Numbered from the stretch's first letter, positions 1 through 7,474 are shown. The stretch: DNA of 8,184 nucleotides from an uncultured Prevotellaceae bacterium (GCA_947306845.1 CAMZHP010000136.1:1-8184), one strand, 5' to 3'. Notes: generated from the sequence alone by a model not told the origin. Program-made: numbers and translations.

Positions 1-647
1 TTGTTGCCCATGGCATGGCAGGCGAAGTCGAAATTGCTCCAGATGGCGCGGTAGGGTATCATGACACCCTTGGAGAAACCTGTCGTACCGCTGGTGTAGT
101 TGATGAGGGCCAGCTCTTCGGGACTCTGTTCCTTGTAATAGGAGACATGCTCCTGTCGGAAATACTTGGGGAATTTCTTGCCGAACATCTCGTTGAGGTG
201 CTCACGGGCAAAAGTCAATTTGTCCGACCGGGAGAAGAGCAGCGAGTAGTCGGGGATGTAGATGATGCCTTCGATGGCTGGCATCTTGGTGGGGTCAACC
301 TGCGTTGATACCACATCACCGGCAAAGAGCAACTTCGCCTCGCTGTGATTGACGATGTTGTGAATCTGGTCGGCAGTGAACTCATGGAGTATGGGCACTG
401 CCACGGCTCCGTAGGTGAGGGTGGCGAGGAAGGCGGATGCCCATCCCGCACTGTTGCGGCCGCACAGTGCGATTTTGTCACCACGTTTCACACCGCTGTT
501 CTCAAACATGATGTGCAGCTTCTCTATCTTGCGGGCCACGTCATGATACTGCAACGTGATGCCTTTGTAGTCGGTGAGTGCATCCAGGTTCCAGTTCTCC
601 TTGATGCTCTTTTCGATGAGTGAGTTGAAGTTGGCTATATTTTCCAT
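1..647 (-). CDS. AMP-forming acyl-CoA synthetase, N-terminal part (partial, runs off the left edge)
   Basis: Only the first 215 codons are in the window; the reading frame is open to the left edge with no stop. The product belongs to the ANL superfamily (acyl/aryl-CoA ligases), which activates a carboxylic acid with ATP to an acyl-adenylate and passes it to CoA. The phosphate-binding loop is visible as YTSGTTGFSKG at residues 184-194. The C-terminal motifs lie outside the window. The start ATG is at 647-645, 17 bp after the stop of the upstream paralogue, so the two are very likely co-transcribed. In the first 170 ungapped residues I count 115 identical to that paralogue, including AVAVPILHEF and GDKIALCGRNSA, so this is a tandem duplication. 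The acyl chain length cannot be read from the sequence. Long-chain fatty acid-CoA ligase is the likeliest annotation, with another carboxylic acid as the alternative. Confidence 0.9.
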   Translation of the reverse strand, partial: MENIANFNSLIEKSIKENWNLDALTDYKGITLQYHDVARKIEKLHIMFENSGVKRGDKIALCGRNSAGWASAFLATLTYGAVAVPILHEFTADQIHNIVNHSEAKLLFAGDVVSTQVDPTKMPAIEGIIYIPDYSLLFSRSDKLTFAREHLNEMFGKKFPKYFRQEHVSYYKEQSPEELALINYTSGTTGFSKGVMIPYRAIWSNFDFACHAMGN

Positions 648-664
648 GTTGGTTATGTCTAAGT

Positions 665-2332
665 CTATGTTTCTTGGTACAGATATCTCTTGATGCTCTT
701 TTTGGGAGTCTTGGCAAATTCGTCCTTGCGGATCTCGATGGCGGCTATCTTGCTGTAGGCAGGAATGGCAGCATTGAGCTCCTGGCGGTTCTGCTCCATC
801 ACGTTGGCCAGGTCTTCGTCGGTGAAGCCGATAGAGCGGGCCTCCTCATAGTCGGGATAGACGAGGGCGATGAATTTATCACCGCGCTGGATGACAATGC
901 ACTCGCTCACCATAGCCATCGAGTTGAGCTTGTCCTCAATCTCTTCGGGATATACATTCTGACCATTGGCGGAGAGCAGCATGTTCTTCTTGCGACCGCG
1001 GATGAAAATATTGCCGGCGGCATCCATGGTGCCCAGGTCGCCAGTATGGTACCAGCCATCCTCGTCGATGGCCTCGTGAGTGGCTTCCTCGTTCTTGTAG
1101 TAGCCCAGCATCACGTTCTGCCCACGGGTGACAATCTCGCCCTCCTTGTGCATAGGGTCGCTGCTCAGGATGCGCACTTCCATGCCCGTGACAGCGCGCC
1201 CGCAACTGCCGGGCACGTAGTCGTGGTAGTCGCTGTAGGAGATAAGCGGTGCGCACTCCGTCGTACCGTAGCCCACTGTGTAGGGAAATTCGATGCTCTT
1301 GAGGAAAGCTTCCACCTCTTGGTTGATGGCTGCCCCGCCGATGATCATCTCATAGGCCTGTCCGCCGAATGCCTCATACACCTGTCCGCAGATCTTTTGC
1401 TTTACCTTCTTGCTGATAACTGGCATGTTGAGCAAGAGCCTGACCAGGTTGTTCTGAATCTTCGGGAATACTTTCTTGCGGATGATCTTCTCTATGATGA
1501 GGGGAACAGCGACCACCAATGCCGGTTTTACTTCTGAGAAAGCCTGTGCGATGATGGCGGGTGAGGGGAGACGGGTGAGGAAAAAGAGGTGGATGCCATA
1601 GCTGAAGGGATAGAGAAATTCCACCGCCATGCCATACATGTGGGCCATGGGCAGAATGCAAAGCATGTTGCTGTGGGGCTTCATGTGGGGTACCGCCAGA
1701 TGCTTGAAGATGAAGTTGATGTTGCCCATGATGGCACGGTAGGGAAGCATGACGCCTTTGGAGAATCCCGTCGTGCCGCTGGTGTAGTTGATCAGTGCCA
1801 GCTCTTCTTCCTGATCCTCATGATACCGGATGTGCTCTTTGCGGAACGCATTGGGATATCTCATCCCAAAGAGTTCGTTGAGATGCTCACGGGCATAGGT
1901 GAGTTGGTCGGAGCGGGTGGTAAAAAGTGAGAAATCGGGCAGATAGATGATGCCTTCCAGGTCTGGCATCTGTTCGGGGTCAATGCTCTTCGCCACCACA
2001 TCACCCACAAAAAGCAGGCGTGAACCGCTGTGGTTGACTATGTTGTGGATTTGTTCGGCATTGAACTCATGGAGTATGGGCACTGCCACGGCACCGTAGG
2101 AGAGTATGGCCAGGAAGGTCACACCCCAATGGGCGCTGTTGCGGCCGCAGAGGGCGATTTTGTCACCTTTCTGCACACCAGCATGCTCCATGACGATATG
2201 TATCTTCTCTATCTTGCGGGCAACATCCTTGTACTGCAAGGTTGCTCCTTTGTAGTCTGTCAGCGCATCATAGTCCCAATTGGATACAATGCTCTTCGCG
2301 ATCAGTTGATTGAAACTTAGATTGAGTTCCAT
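665..2332 (-). CDS. AMP-forming acyl-CoA synthetase (long-chain fatty acid-CoA ligase-like)
   Basis: The 555-residue cytoplasmic enzyme probably activates a fatty or other carboxylic acid to its CoA thioester through an acyl-AMP intermediate. ANL-superfamily motifs appear in order: the P-loop YTSGTTGFSKG at 183-193, YGTTE at 355-359, WYHTGD at 427-432, RGRKKN at 445-450, and a C-terminal KTPKKSIKR at 541-549. In the last of these, K545 is the likely adenylation lysine. The length is normal for the family and the gene looks intact. The frame extends 16 codons upstream to an ATG at 2380, but that region holds the promoter. I therefore chose the ATG at 2332, which lies about 18 nt after the predicted transcription start. 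It is the first gene of an inferred operon with its truncated paralogue. Substrate specificity is unknown, and fatty acid uptake or lipid recycling is an inference. The promoter carries operator-like repeats, so regulation is likely. Confidence 0.9.
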   Translation of the reverse strand: MELNLSFNQLIAKSIVSNWDYDALTDYKGATLQYKDVARKIEKIHIVMEHAGVQKGDKIALCGRNSAHWGVTFLAILSYGAVAVPILHEFNAEQIHNIVNHSGSRLLFVGDVVAKSIDPEQMPDLEGIIYLPDFSLFTTRSDQLTYAREHLNELFGMRYPNAFRKEHIRYHEDQEEELALINYTSGTTGFSKGVMLPYRAIMGNINFIFKHLAVPHMKPHSNMLCILPMAHMYGMAVEFLYPFSYGIHLFFLTRLPSPAIIAQAFSEVKPALVVAVPLIIEKIIRKKVFPKIQNNLVRLLLNMPVISKKVKQKICGQVYEAFGGQAYEMIIGGAAINQEVEAFLKSIEFPYTVGYGTTECAPLISYSDYHDYVPGSCGRAVTGMEVRILSSDPMHKEGEIVTRGQNVMLGYYKNEEATHEAIDEDGWYHTGDLGTMDAAGNIFIRGRKKNMLLSANGQNVYPEEIEDKLNSMAMVSECIVIQRGDKFIALVYPDYEEARSIGFTDEDLANVMEQNRQELNAAIPAYSKIAAIEIRKDEFAKTPKKSIKRYLYQET

Positions 2333-2400
2333 TGCACAATTTCTCAAATATTGTGCAAAGGTAATACGAAGTTTGCACAATTCAAAAAAAAATGTGCAAT
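2331..2400. repeat. Two inverted repeats with equal spacing (candidate double operator)
   Basis: Four 10-bp copies of one motif alternate in orientation on the plus strand: ATTGCACAAT at 2331-2340, ATTGTGCAAA at 2350-2359, TTTGCACAAT at 2372-2381 and AATGTGCAAT at 2391-2400. They form two dyads, each with arms separated by 9 bp, centred at 2345 and 2386. The centres are 41 bp apart, close to four helical turns. The inner copies, 2 and 3, are perfect reverse complements. The proximal dyad overlaps the -7 box, predicted transcription start and start codon. The distal dyad covers the -33 box and part of the spacer. Binding by a dimeric regulator is inferred from the geometry. No regulator gene is in the window. 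Confidence 0.6.
2356..2386 (-). promoter_or_regulatory. Bacteroidetes-type promoter of the acyl-CoA synthetase operon
   Basis: On the minus strand, TTTG at 2386-2383 is followed after exactly 19 bp by TACCTTTG at 2363-2356. This matches the known Bacteroidetes primary-sigma consensus, TTTG then 19-21 bp then TAnnTTTG. Transcription would start near 2350-2348, leaving an untranslated leader of about 18 nt before the ATG at 2332. This position rules out the longer start at 2380. The promoter is seen by motif only. Confidence 0.75.
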
Positions 2401-2463
2401 TTTTAATGCCTTATTTGTAGAATAATGAGGTAATGTGAGAAAAAGGATAAAAAATCGGTAAAA

Positions 2464-3711
2464 TCACTCATATTTCATCGATTTTGCAGGGTCGATATGC
2501 GACACAAGGAAGCTCGGAGCGATGAGCACGATGATGCTGATAATAAGTGTGGCGATGTTGATGAGCAGGATGGCGGGCACGTTGAGTTCCACGGGCACCA
2601 CATCCACATAATAGGTCTCGGGGTCAAGTTTTACGAGTCCTGTTGTCCGTTGCAGGAGGCAGAGGCCGATGCCGATGATGTTGCCGATGGCCATGCCTTT
2701 GGCAATGATGAAGACCGCAAACCACAGGAAGGTGTGGCGTATGGTCTTGTTCTTGGCTCCCATCGACTTGAGCGTGCCGATCATGTTGGTGCGCTCAATG
2801 ATGATGATGAGCAATCCCGACACCATGGTGAAGCCTGCCACCGCCACCATGAGGGCGAGGATAATCCATACGTTGAGGTCGAGCAGGTCGAGCCAGGCGA
2901 AAATGCTGGGATAGGAGCGCTGGATGGTGAGTGATGAGTAGGTGGCTCCGTATTTGTCCTGTGTGCGGTCCACCAGGTTGTTCATCAATAGGTCGGCTTC
3001 GTCAAGCCGCGCGAAGTCGCTGACGGTGATCTCGGCACCGCTGGCTTGGTCTGACTCCCATCCGTTGAGTTTCACCACCGTACGGAGGTCGGTGAGGCAA
3101 AGTGTCTCGTCGAAATGCTTCAGGTCGGTGCGGTAAATGCCGCAGACCGTGAAGCGCCGGGTGCGCACATTGTCATCACCCATGAAGTAGGCGAAGATGC
3201 GGTCGCCGGTGTGCAGTTGCAGCTTGTCGGCGATGATGCGTGACACAAGGATTTTGTTGCTGCTTTCCTGATCGCTGAAGGCTGGCAGCTCGCCCTCCTC
3301 AAGAAACTGGGCAATGAATGTGGTGTCATACTCAGGCCCCATGCCCTTGAGCATCACCCCGAGAAAGTCATTGTCGGTTTTCAGAATGCCTTGCTTGAGT
3401 GCATAGCGCTGCACATGGGCGACACCTGGGATATTGCCCAGCATCGTCATGGTGCTGTCATCCATGCAGACGGGAGTGATGGCCTCATATTGCAGGGCCA
3501 TGTAGTCGGCTACGGTGATGTGGCTGCCAAATTCTATCACCTTGTCGCGGATGGTGTGCTTGAATCCCAGCACTACGCAGACCGAGATGATCATCACCGC
3601 CAGACCGATGGACACACCAGCGGTGGCGATGCGGATGGCGGGGCGGCTCACCTGCTTCCGTCCTTCATCATCGCGGTAAATACGTCGTGCTATGAACAGG
3701 GGGAGGTTCAT
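2464..3711 (-). CDS. FtsX-family ABC transporter permease (LolC/LolE-like)
   Basis: The 415-residue inner-membrane protein has the MacB/LolCE topology. TM1 lies at about 27-50, a large periplasmic domain at about 51-275, and three more membrane segments at about 281-306, 327-354 and 378-404. Supporting signatures are the N-terminal FIARRIYRDDEG, the GFKHTIRDKV stretch after TM1, ERTNMIGTLKSMGAKNKTI at 306-324 after TM2, and a C-terminal IDPAKSMKYE. Such proteins couple a cytoplasmic ATPase to work on periplasmic substrates; the LolCDE relatives extract lipoproteins for delivery to the outer membrane. The partner ATPase (LolD-like) is not in this window, so it must be encoded elsewhere if the role is Lol-like. 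The start ATG at 3711 lies 3 bp after the aminotransferase stop, suggesting translational coupling. A lipoprotein-release role is likely but unproven, since other FtsX-type permeases share this fold. Confidence 0.85.
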   Translation of the reverse strand: MNLPLFIARRIYRDDEGRKQVSRPAIRIATAGVSIGLAVMIISVCVVLGFKHTIRDKVIEFGSHITVADYMALQYEAITPVCMDDSTMTMLGNIPGVAHVQRYALKQGILKTDNDFLGVMLKGMGPEYDTTFIAQFLEEGELPAFSDQESSNKILVSRIIADKLQLHTGDRIFAYFMGDDNVRTRRFTVCGIYRTDLKHFDETLCLTDLRTVVKLNGWESDQASGAEITVSDFARLDEADLLMNNLVDRTQDKYGATYSSLTIQRSYPSIFAWLDLLDLNVWIILALMVAVAGFTMVSGLLIIIIERTNMIGTLKSMGAKNKTIRHTFLWFAVFIIAKGMAIGNIIGIGLCLLQRTTGLVKLDPETYYVDVVPVELNVPAILLINIATLIISIIVLIAPSFLVSHIDPAKSMKYE

Positions 3712-3714
3712 TGG

Positions 3715-4920
3715 CTACTCGTTGGGCTCGCGTCCGGGGTATGCCTCCAGGGCCTTGCGGAGTACCAGCAAGGCATGGTTGAGGTCATCTTTCTTGAGTA
3801 CGTATGCGATGCGCACCTGATTGATGCCGGCTCCGGGAGTGGTGTAAAAGCCTGAGGCAGGAGCCATCATCACCGTGGCACCTTCGTATTCAAACTTCTC
3901 CAGGCACCAGCGACAGAATTTCTCTGCGTCATCGACAGGCAGTTTGGCTACCGTGTAGAAAGCGCCCATGGGGATGGGGGAATATACACCAGGGATGCGG
4001 TTGAGCCCGTCGATGAGGCATTTGCGGCGCTCTACATACTCATCGTAAACATCGCGCAGATACTCCTCAGAAGCATCAAGCGAGGCCTCAGCCACAATCT
4101 GGCCAATGAGGGGAGGAGACAGGCGTGCCTGGCAGAACTTCATCACGGCGGCGCGCACCTCAGCGTTCTTGGTGATGAGGGCGCCGATGCGGATGCCGCA
4201 TTCGGAATAGCGCTTCGACACGGAGTCGATGAGCACCACATTCTGCTCGATGCCTTCCAAATGGCAGGCGCTGATGTAGGGTGAGCCGGTGTAGATATAT
4301 TCGCGATAGACTTCGTCGGAGAAGAGGTAGAGGTCGTATTTCTTCACCAGGTCGCGTATCTGGTTCATCTCGCGCCGGGTATAGAGATAACCTGTCGGGT
4401 TGTTGGGGTTGCATATCATGATGGCGCGGGTGCGCTCGTTGATGAGCTCTTCGAATTTCTCCACCTTGGGCAGGGAGAAACCTTCCTCGATGGTGGTGGC
4501 TATCGTCTTGATTTTGGCACCTGCCGAGATGGCGAAGGCCATATAGTTGGCGTATGCGGGCTCTGGCACGATGATCTCGTCGCCGGGATTGAGGCAGGAA
4601 AGGAAAGCGAACAGCACGGCCTCGCTGCCGCCCGACGTAATGATGATGTCATCGGCGGTCACCATGATGTTGTACTTGGCGTAATAATCTACCAGTTTCT
4701 CACGAAAGCTCTGGTAACCCTGTGAAGGGGAGTACTCCAGAATATCACGGTCGATGCTCTTCAGGGCGTCGAGGCCTTCTCGGGGAGTGGGCAGGTCGGG
4801 CTGGCCGATGTTCAGATGATAAACTTTGGTACCTCTCTTTTTGGCAGCTGCGGCCAGGGGAGCCAGTTTCCTGATGGGCGACTGTGGCATTTCCGTGCCG
4901 CGGATGGATATGTCAGGCAT
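3715..4920 (-). CDS. Pyridoxal phosphate-dependent class I/II aminotransferase
   Basis: The 401-residue cytoplasmic enzyme of fold type I transfers an amino group between an amino acid and a 2-oxo acid. The family features are all present: the N-terminal HLNIGQPDLPTP (35-46), Y123 in PAYANY as the likely ring-stacking residue, NPNNPTG (171-177), SDEVY with D202 contacting the pyridine nitrogen, SVSKRYSECGIRIG with K236 as the Schiff-base lysine, and R370 in NQVRIAY as the carboxylate-binding arginine. Length and motif order fit the aspartate/alanine/aromatic aminotransferase group. The substrate cannot be fixed from sequence. The start at 4920 fits the upstream promoter, which leaves a leader of about 22 nt. 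It is the first gene of a likely two-gene unit with the FtsX-family permease 3 bp downstream. I see no functional link between the two products. Confidence 0.93.
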   Translation of the reverse strand: MPDISIRGTEMPQSPIRKLAPLAAAAKKRGTKVYHLNIGQPDLPTPREGLDALKSIDRDILEYSPSQGYQSFREKLVDYYAKYNIMVTADDIIITSGGSEAVLFAFLSCLNPGDEIIVPEPAYANYMAFAISAGAKIKTIATTIEEGFSLPKVEKFEELINERTRAIMICNPNNPTGYLYTRREMNQIRDLVKKYDLYLFSDEVYREYIYTGSPYISACHLEGIEQNVVLIDSVSKRYSECGIRIGALITKNAEVRAAVMKFCQARLSPPLIGQIVAEASLDASEEYLRDVYDEYVERRKCLIDGLNRIPGVYSPIPMGAFYTVAKLPVDDAEKFCRWCLEKFEYEGATVMMAPASGFYTTPGAGINQVRIAYVLKKDDLNHALLVLRKALEAYPGREPNE

Positions 4921-4949
4921 ACTTGATGATAGTTATTGCTTTGAAATTG

Positions 4950-4984
4950 CAAAGATAGTGCAAAATTCTGATTAAGCGAGCAAA
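4950..4984 (-). promoter_or_regulatory. Probable promoter of the aminotransferase-permease unit
   Basis: On the minus strand TATCTTTG at 4957-4950 matches the Bacteroidetes -7 box TAnnTTTG, about 30 nt before the ATG at 4920. The best -33 candidate is TTTG at 4984-4981, with a 23-bp spacer that is longer than the usual 19-21 bp. This candidate lies inside the left arm of the adjacent hairpin. The -7 box is convincing and the -33 box is weak. Confidence 0.55.
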
Positions 4985-5016
4985 ATGCCAATTTATTCGC
5001 ATTTTGCTCGCTTAAT
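4971..5016. terminator. Perfect 18-bp hairpin between the glycosidase and aminotransferase genes
   Basis: The arms at 4971-4988 (ATTAAGCGAGCAAAATGC) and 4999-5016 are exact reverse complements around a 10-nt AT-rich loop. The hairpin starts 22 bp after the glycosidase stop, where a terminator would be expected. The minus-strand RNA leaves the stem through UUAAU and then CAGAAUUUUG, which is not a clean U-run, so termination strength is uncertain. On the plus strand the stem is followed by a T-rich tract, but no plus-strand gene needs it. It could instead be a copy of a dispersed palindromic repeat. Confidence 0.6.
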
Positions 5017-5034
5017 TTTCAATTTTCAATTTTC
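5014..5034. repeat. Three tandem copies of AATTTTC
   Basis: Perfect 7-bp units occupy 5014-5020, 5021-5027 and 5028-5034, followed by the degenerate GATTTTA. The first unit overlaps the end of the hairpin arm. On the minus strand it reads as GAAAATT repeated, just after the glycosidase stop. No function can be assigned. Confidence 0.8.
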
Positions 5035-5038
5035 GATT

Positions 5039-7474
5039 TTATTTTACTTCCCATTCATAGATGCCTGAGGAGTTGTCATCGGGCAGGGTGATTTCCAGTT
5101 TGACGGCCTTGGTCTCGACAGGGTCGAAATTGACGGTACATGCCTCTCCCTTGACCGACGGGTATTTGTCTGCACCTGTCACAGGAGTCCATTCACCCGT
5201 TGGTGACTGATAGAGCAGGCGCCAGGATTTGGGAACGCGGCAACCGCCCCACGGACCATCGTCAAACCAATAGACGGTGCTGCTCTGCACGGTGGAAGGT
5301 TGGGGAAACTCATAGATGATCCATTCTGCCGACTGTTTCTTGGGCCACCAGTGGAAATATGGTATCGAACGGTCGTTCTCATCCTTGGGGATGAGGCGGT
5401 CGTTGATGGCGCTGATGGCGGCTGTCTCGTGGGATGTGGTGACTTTCGACTGCGATGCGATGGTGGCGGGCTGCGCCGGGGTGGTGGCACTCAGGTCTTG
5501 TGCCTGCCATACGCGCATCTTGCCCGGACCACGGTGGCACCAAGCATAGTAGGGGATGAGTTTTAGCTCCACATCTTTCACAGAAAGACGGCCCTGAGCG
5601 TCAAAGTTGAGTGTCTGTGCCTGGGTGATGAGCATTTTGATGGGCGTGTCGGCGATAGTGGCATCGGTGATGGAGAACTCGGGCGATTGGTTGGTCAGGA
5701 CGCTCATCAGGTCGAAGTTGTTGTCGGGCCATTCAGCGCAATAGACCAGCGGTCCGCGCTCAAAACTCACCATGCCGCGATCAGCTTCCACCTTGCGGTT
5801 GGCCTTCACTGTGCGTGGCTGCATGTCGAAGTGAATCATCACCATGTCGCCCTTGCGCCAGGAGCGGTCGATGGTCAGGTATCCGTCATCGGTGAGCACA
5901 CCAGAGGATGATTTCTTGCCATTGACTGTCACCTTGTAGGCGAGGCGCTTGTTGTCGGTATATTGGTAGAGGTCACTAGGAACGACCTGGTTGCGTAACC
6001 ATCCAGGGATGCGTATTTTCATGGCAAATGTCCCCGCCTGGTTCTTGGCCACCTTGATGGCGATGTCGCCGTCCCAGGGATATTGGGTGTCCTGCTCCAA
6101 CACCACACGCTTTCCCTGAATGTCGAGCTCACTCCTGTTGGAAAGGAAGAGGTTGACATATACGTTCCTGTCTTTTACGGCATAGACATATCCGGGAAGT
6201 GAGGGGATGAAACGGCAGATGTTGCTGGGGCAGCAGGCACAGCCAAACCATGCCTGACGCTGGTGCTGGCCCATCGACTCCAGTGGGTTGGGATAGAAGA
6301 AGCCGTTGCCTTCGAGCGACACGCCGGAGATGAGTCCGTTGTAGAGGGTACGCTCCAGCACGTCATAGTATTTCGACTCACCATGAAGCAGGAAAAGGCG
6401 GTAGTTGACATACACATTGCCGATGGCGGCGCAGGTCTCACAGTAGGCACTCATGTTGGGCAACTCATAGTTCTTGCCGAATGCCTCGCCGCTGGAGGTG
6501 GCGCCGATGCCGCCCGTGATATAGAGCTTCTTGCTGACGATGTTCTCCCAGATGCGGTCGATAGCATCGATGTAGGCCTTGTCGCCGGTGAGGGCGGCCA
6601 CATCGGCCATGCCGGCATACATGTAGGCTGCGCGGACGGCATGACCCACGGCCTCATCCTGTTCCACTACGGGCAGATGGGCCTGTGAGTAGTCGTGCTT
6701 GATGGTGGTCTTGCCCCGGTAGTCGAGGAAAAACTTCGCCTCATCGAGATATTTTTGCTCACCAGTCACGAGATAGAGTTTGGCTAGTGCCATCTCTGCG
6801 ATCTGGTGGCCTGGCACTACGCAGGCCTGTCCAGGGTTGGGACCAACCTCACGCACCACACAGTCGGCATAGCGGATGGCGATGTCGAGGAACTTGCGCG
6901 AACCCGTTGCCTGGTAGTGGGCGATGGCCCCTTCTACCATGTGCCCCAGGTTGTAGAGCTCATGGCTGAGGTCCTCTTCCTTCACCCAACGCTTGTTGCC
7001 CGACCATTCATGGGGATGCTGCGGATTCTGGGTGCGCGACGTATAAAGATATCCGTCGGGTTCCTGTGCAGCGGCGATGATATCAAGCACGGAGTCGATA
7101 TAGGCCACCAACTTCTTGTCGGGATAGGTCTGAAGGATATAACTGGCTCCCTCAATGGTCTTGTAGGGGTCGGTGTCATCGAATGAATAGCCGCCCACCT
7201 TGAAGGTCTTCGAGGGGTCTTTCAGATGGGTGGTGGCATTCACGAAATTGGTGTAGCGGCCGGTTTCCTCGCATTTCGAGAAGGCGAGTGGGATGGTCAC
7301 GCTCCGGCTGGCCTCCAGACGCTGACCCCAGAATGTGCCCGGGGTGACTTTCACTTGGGTGAAAGGGACAGGTGAGATGGGATAACCATGGGCGTTGGCA
7401 CCGTCCTGTTGCTGTGCAACGACTGCGCCGCATGCCATGATGGCCATGATGGTGGCGAAGAGGGCTTTTCTCAT
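5039..7474 (-). CDS. Secreted DUF1680 glycoside hydrolase (GH127/GH146-type beta-L-arabinofuranosidase)
   Basis: The 811-residue exported enzyme probably releases beta-L-arabinofuranose from plant glycans. A type I signal peptide occupies about 1-20 (AVVA before QQQ). The alpha/alpha-barrel catalytic region spans about 35-430. Spacing matches the characterised GH127 enzyme HypBA1: E330 is the likely acid/base, and E346 and C348 (in AYCETCA) with C414 and C415 (in CACCPSN) are the zinc site, C414 being the likely nucleophile. A beta-sandwich region follows (about 430-660), including RGPLVYCAEW at 573-582. After a Ser/Thr/Ala-rich linker comes a C-terminal domain (about 680-811) resembling discoidin/F5/8C carbohydrate-binding modules. 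GH127 and GH146 cannot be separated with confidence by eye, and some relatives act on other pectin sugars. The start lies 18 bp after the alaS stop, and I see no promoter in that gap, so it may be read through from alaS. No SusC/SusD genes are nearby. Confidence 0.88.
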   Translation of the reverse strand: MRKALFATIMAIMACGAVVAQQQDGANAHGYPISPVPFTQVKVTPGTFWGQRLEASRSVTIPLAFSKCEETGRYTNFVNATTHLKDPSKTFKVGGYSFDDTDPYKTIEGASYILQTYPDKKLVAYIDSVLDIIAAAQEPDGYLYTSRTQNPQHPHEWSGNKRWVKEEDLSHELYNLGHMVEGAIAHYQATGSRKFLDIAIRYADCVVREVGPNPGQACVVPGHQIAEMALAKLYLVTGEQKYLDEAKFFLDYRGKTTIKHDYSQAHLPVVEQDEAVGHAVRAAYMYAGMADVAALTGDKAYIDAIDRIWENIVSKKLYITGGIGATSSGEAFGKNYELPNMSAYCETCAAIGNVYVNYRLFLLHGESKYYDVLERTLYNGLISGVSLEGNGFFYPNPLESMGQHQRQAWFGCACCPSNICRFIPSLPGYVYAVKDRNVYVNLFLSNRSELDIQGKRVVLEQDTQYPWDGDIAIKVAKNQAGTFAMKIRIPGWLRNQVVPSDLYQYTDNKRLAYKVTVNGKKSSSGVLTDDGYLTIDRSWRKGDMVMIHFDMQPRTVKANRKVEADRGMVSFERGPLVYCAEWPDNNFDLMSVLTNQSPEFSITDATIADTPIKMLITQAQTLNFDAQGRLSVKDVELKLIPYYAWCHRGPGKMRVWQAQDLSATTPAQPATIASQSKVTTSHETAAISAINDRLIPKDENDRSIPYFHWWPKKQSAEWIIYEFPQPSTVQSSTVYWFDDGPWGGCRVPKSWRLLYQSPTGEWTPVTGADKYPSVKGEACTVNFDPVETKAVKLEITLPDDNSSGIYEWEVK

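Noticed and set aside
674..1537. Plus-strand open frame of 287 codons
   Set aside because: It lies wholly antisense to a well-supported acyl-CoA synthetase, has no recognisable family motif and no promoter. It is a by-product of codon bias in the real gene.
2333..2380. Longer N-terminus for the acyl-CoA synthetase, starting at ATG 2380
   Set aside because: The extra 16 codons lie over the promoter, upstream of its predicted transcription start, and the paralogue starts at the equivalent of ATG 2332.
2401..2463. Intrinsic terminator after the permease gene
   Set aside because: The minus strand has T-rich runs here but no GC-rich stem before them, so I do not call a terminator.
2333..2463. 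Riboswitch or leader RNA upstream of the acyl-CoA synthetase
   Set aside because: The predicted leader is only about 18 nt, and the inverted repeats lie mostly outside the transcript, which fits a DNA operator better.
3391..3855. Plus-strand open frame of 154 codons spanning the permease and aminotransferase junction
   Set aside because: It is antisense to two genes with clear family motifs and shows no domain signature of its own.
5039..7474. Lipoprotein signal at C14 of the glycosidase
   Set aside because: The residues before the cysteine (I-M-A) fit the lipobox poorly because of methionine at -2, and a good type I cleavage site follows at AVVA before QQQ.
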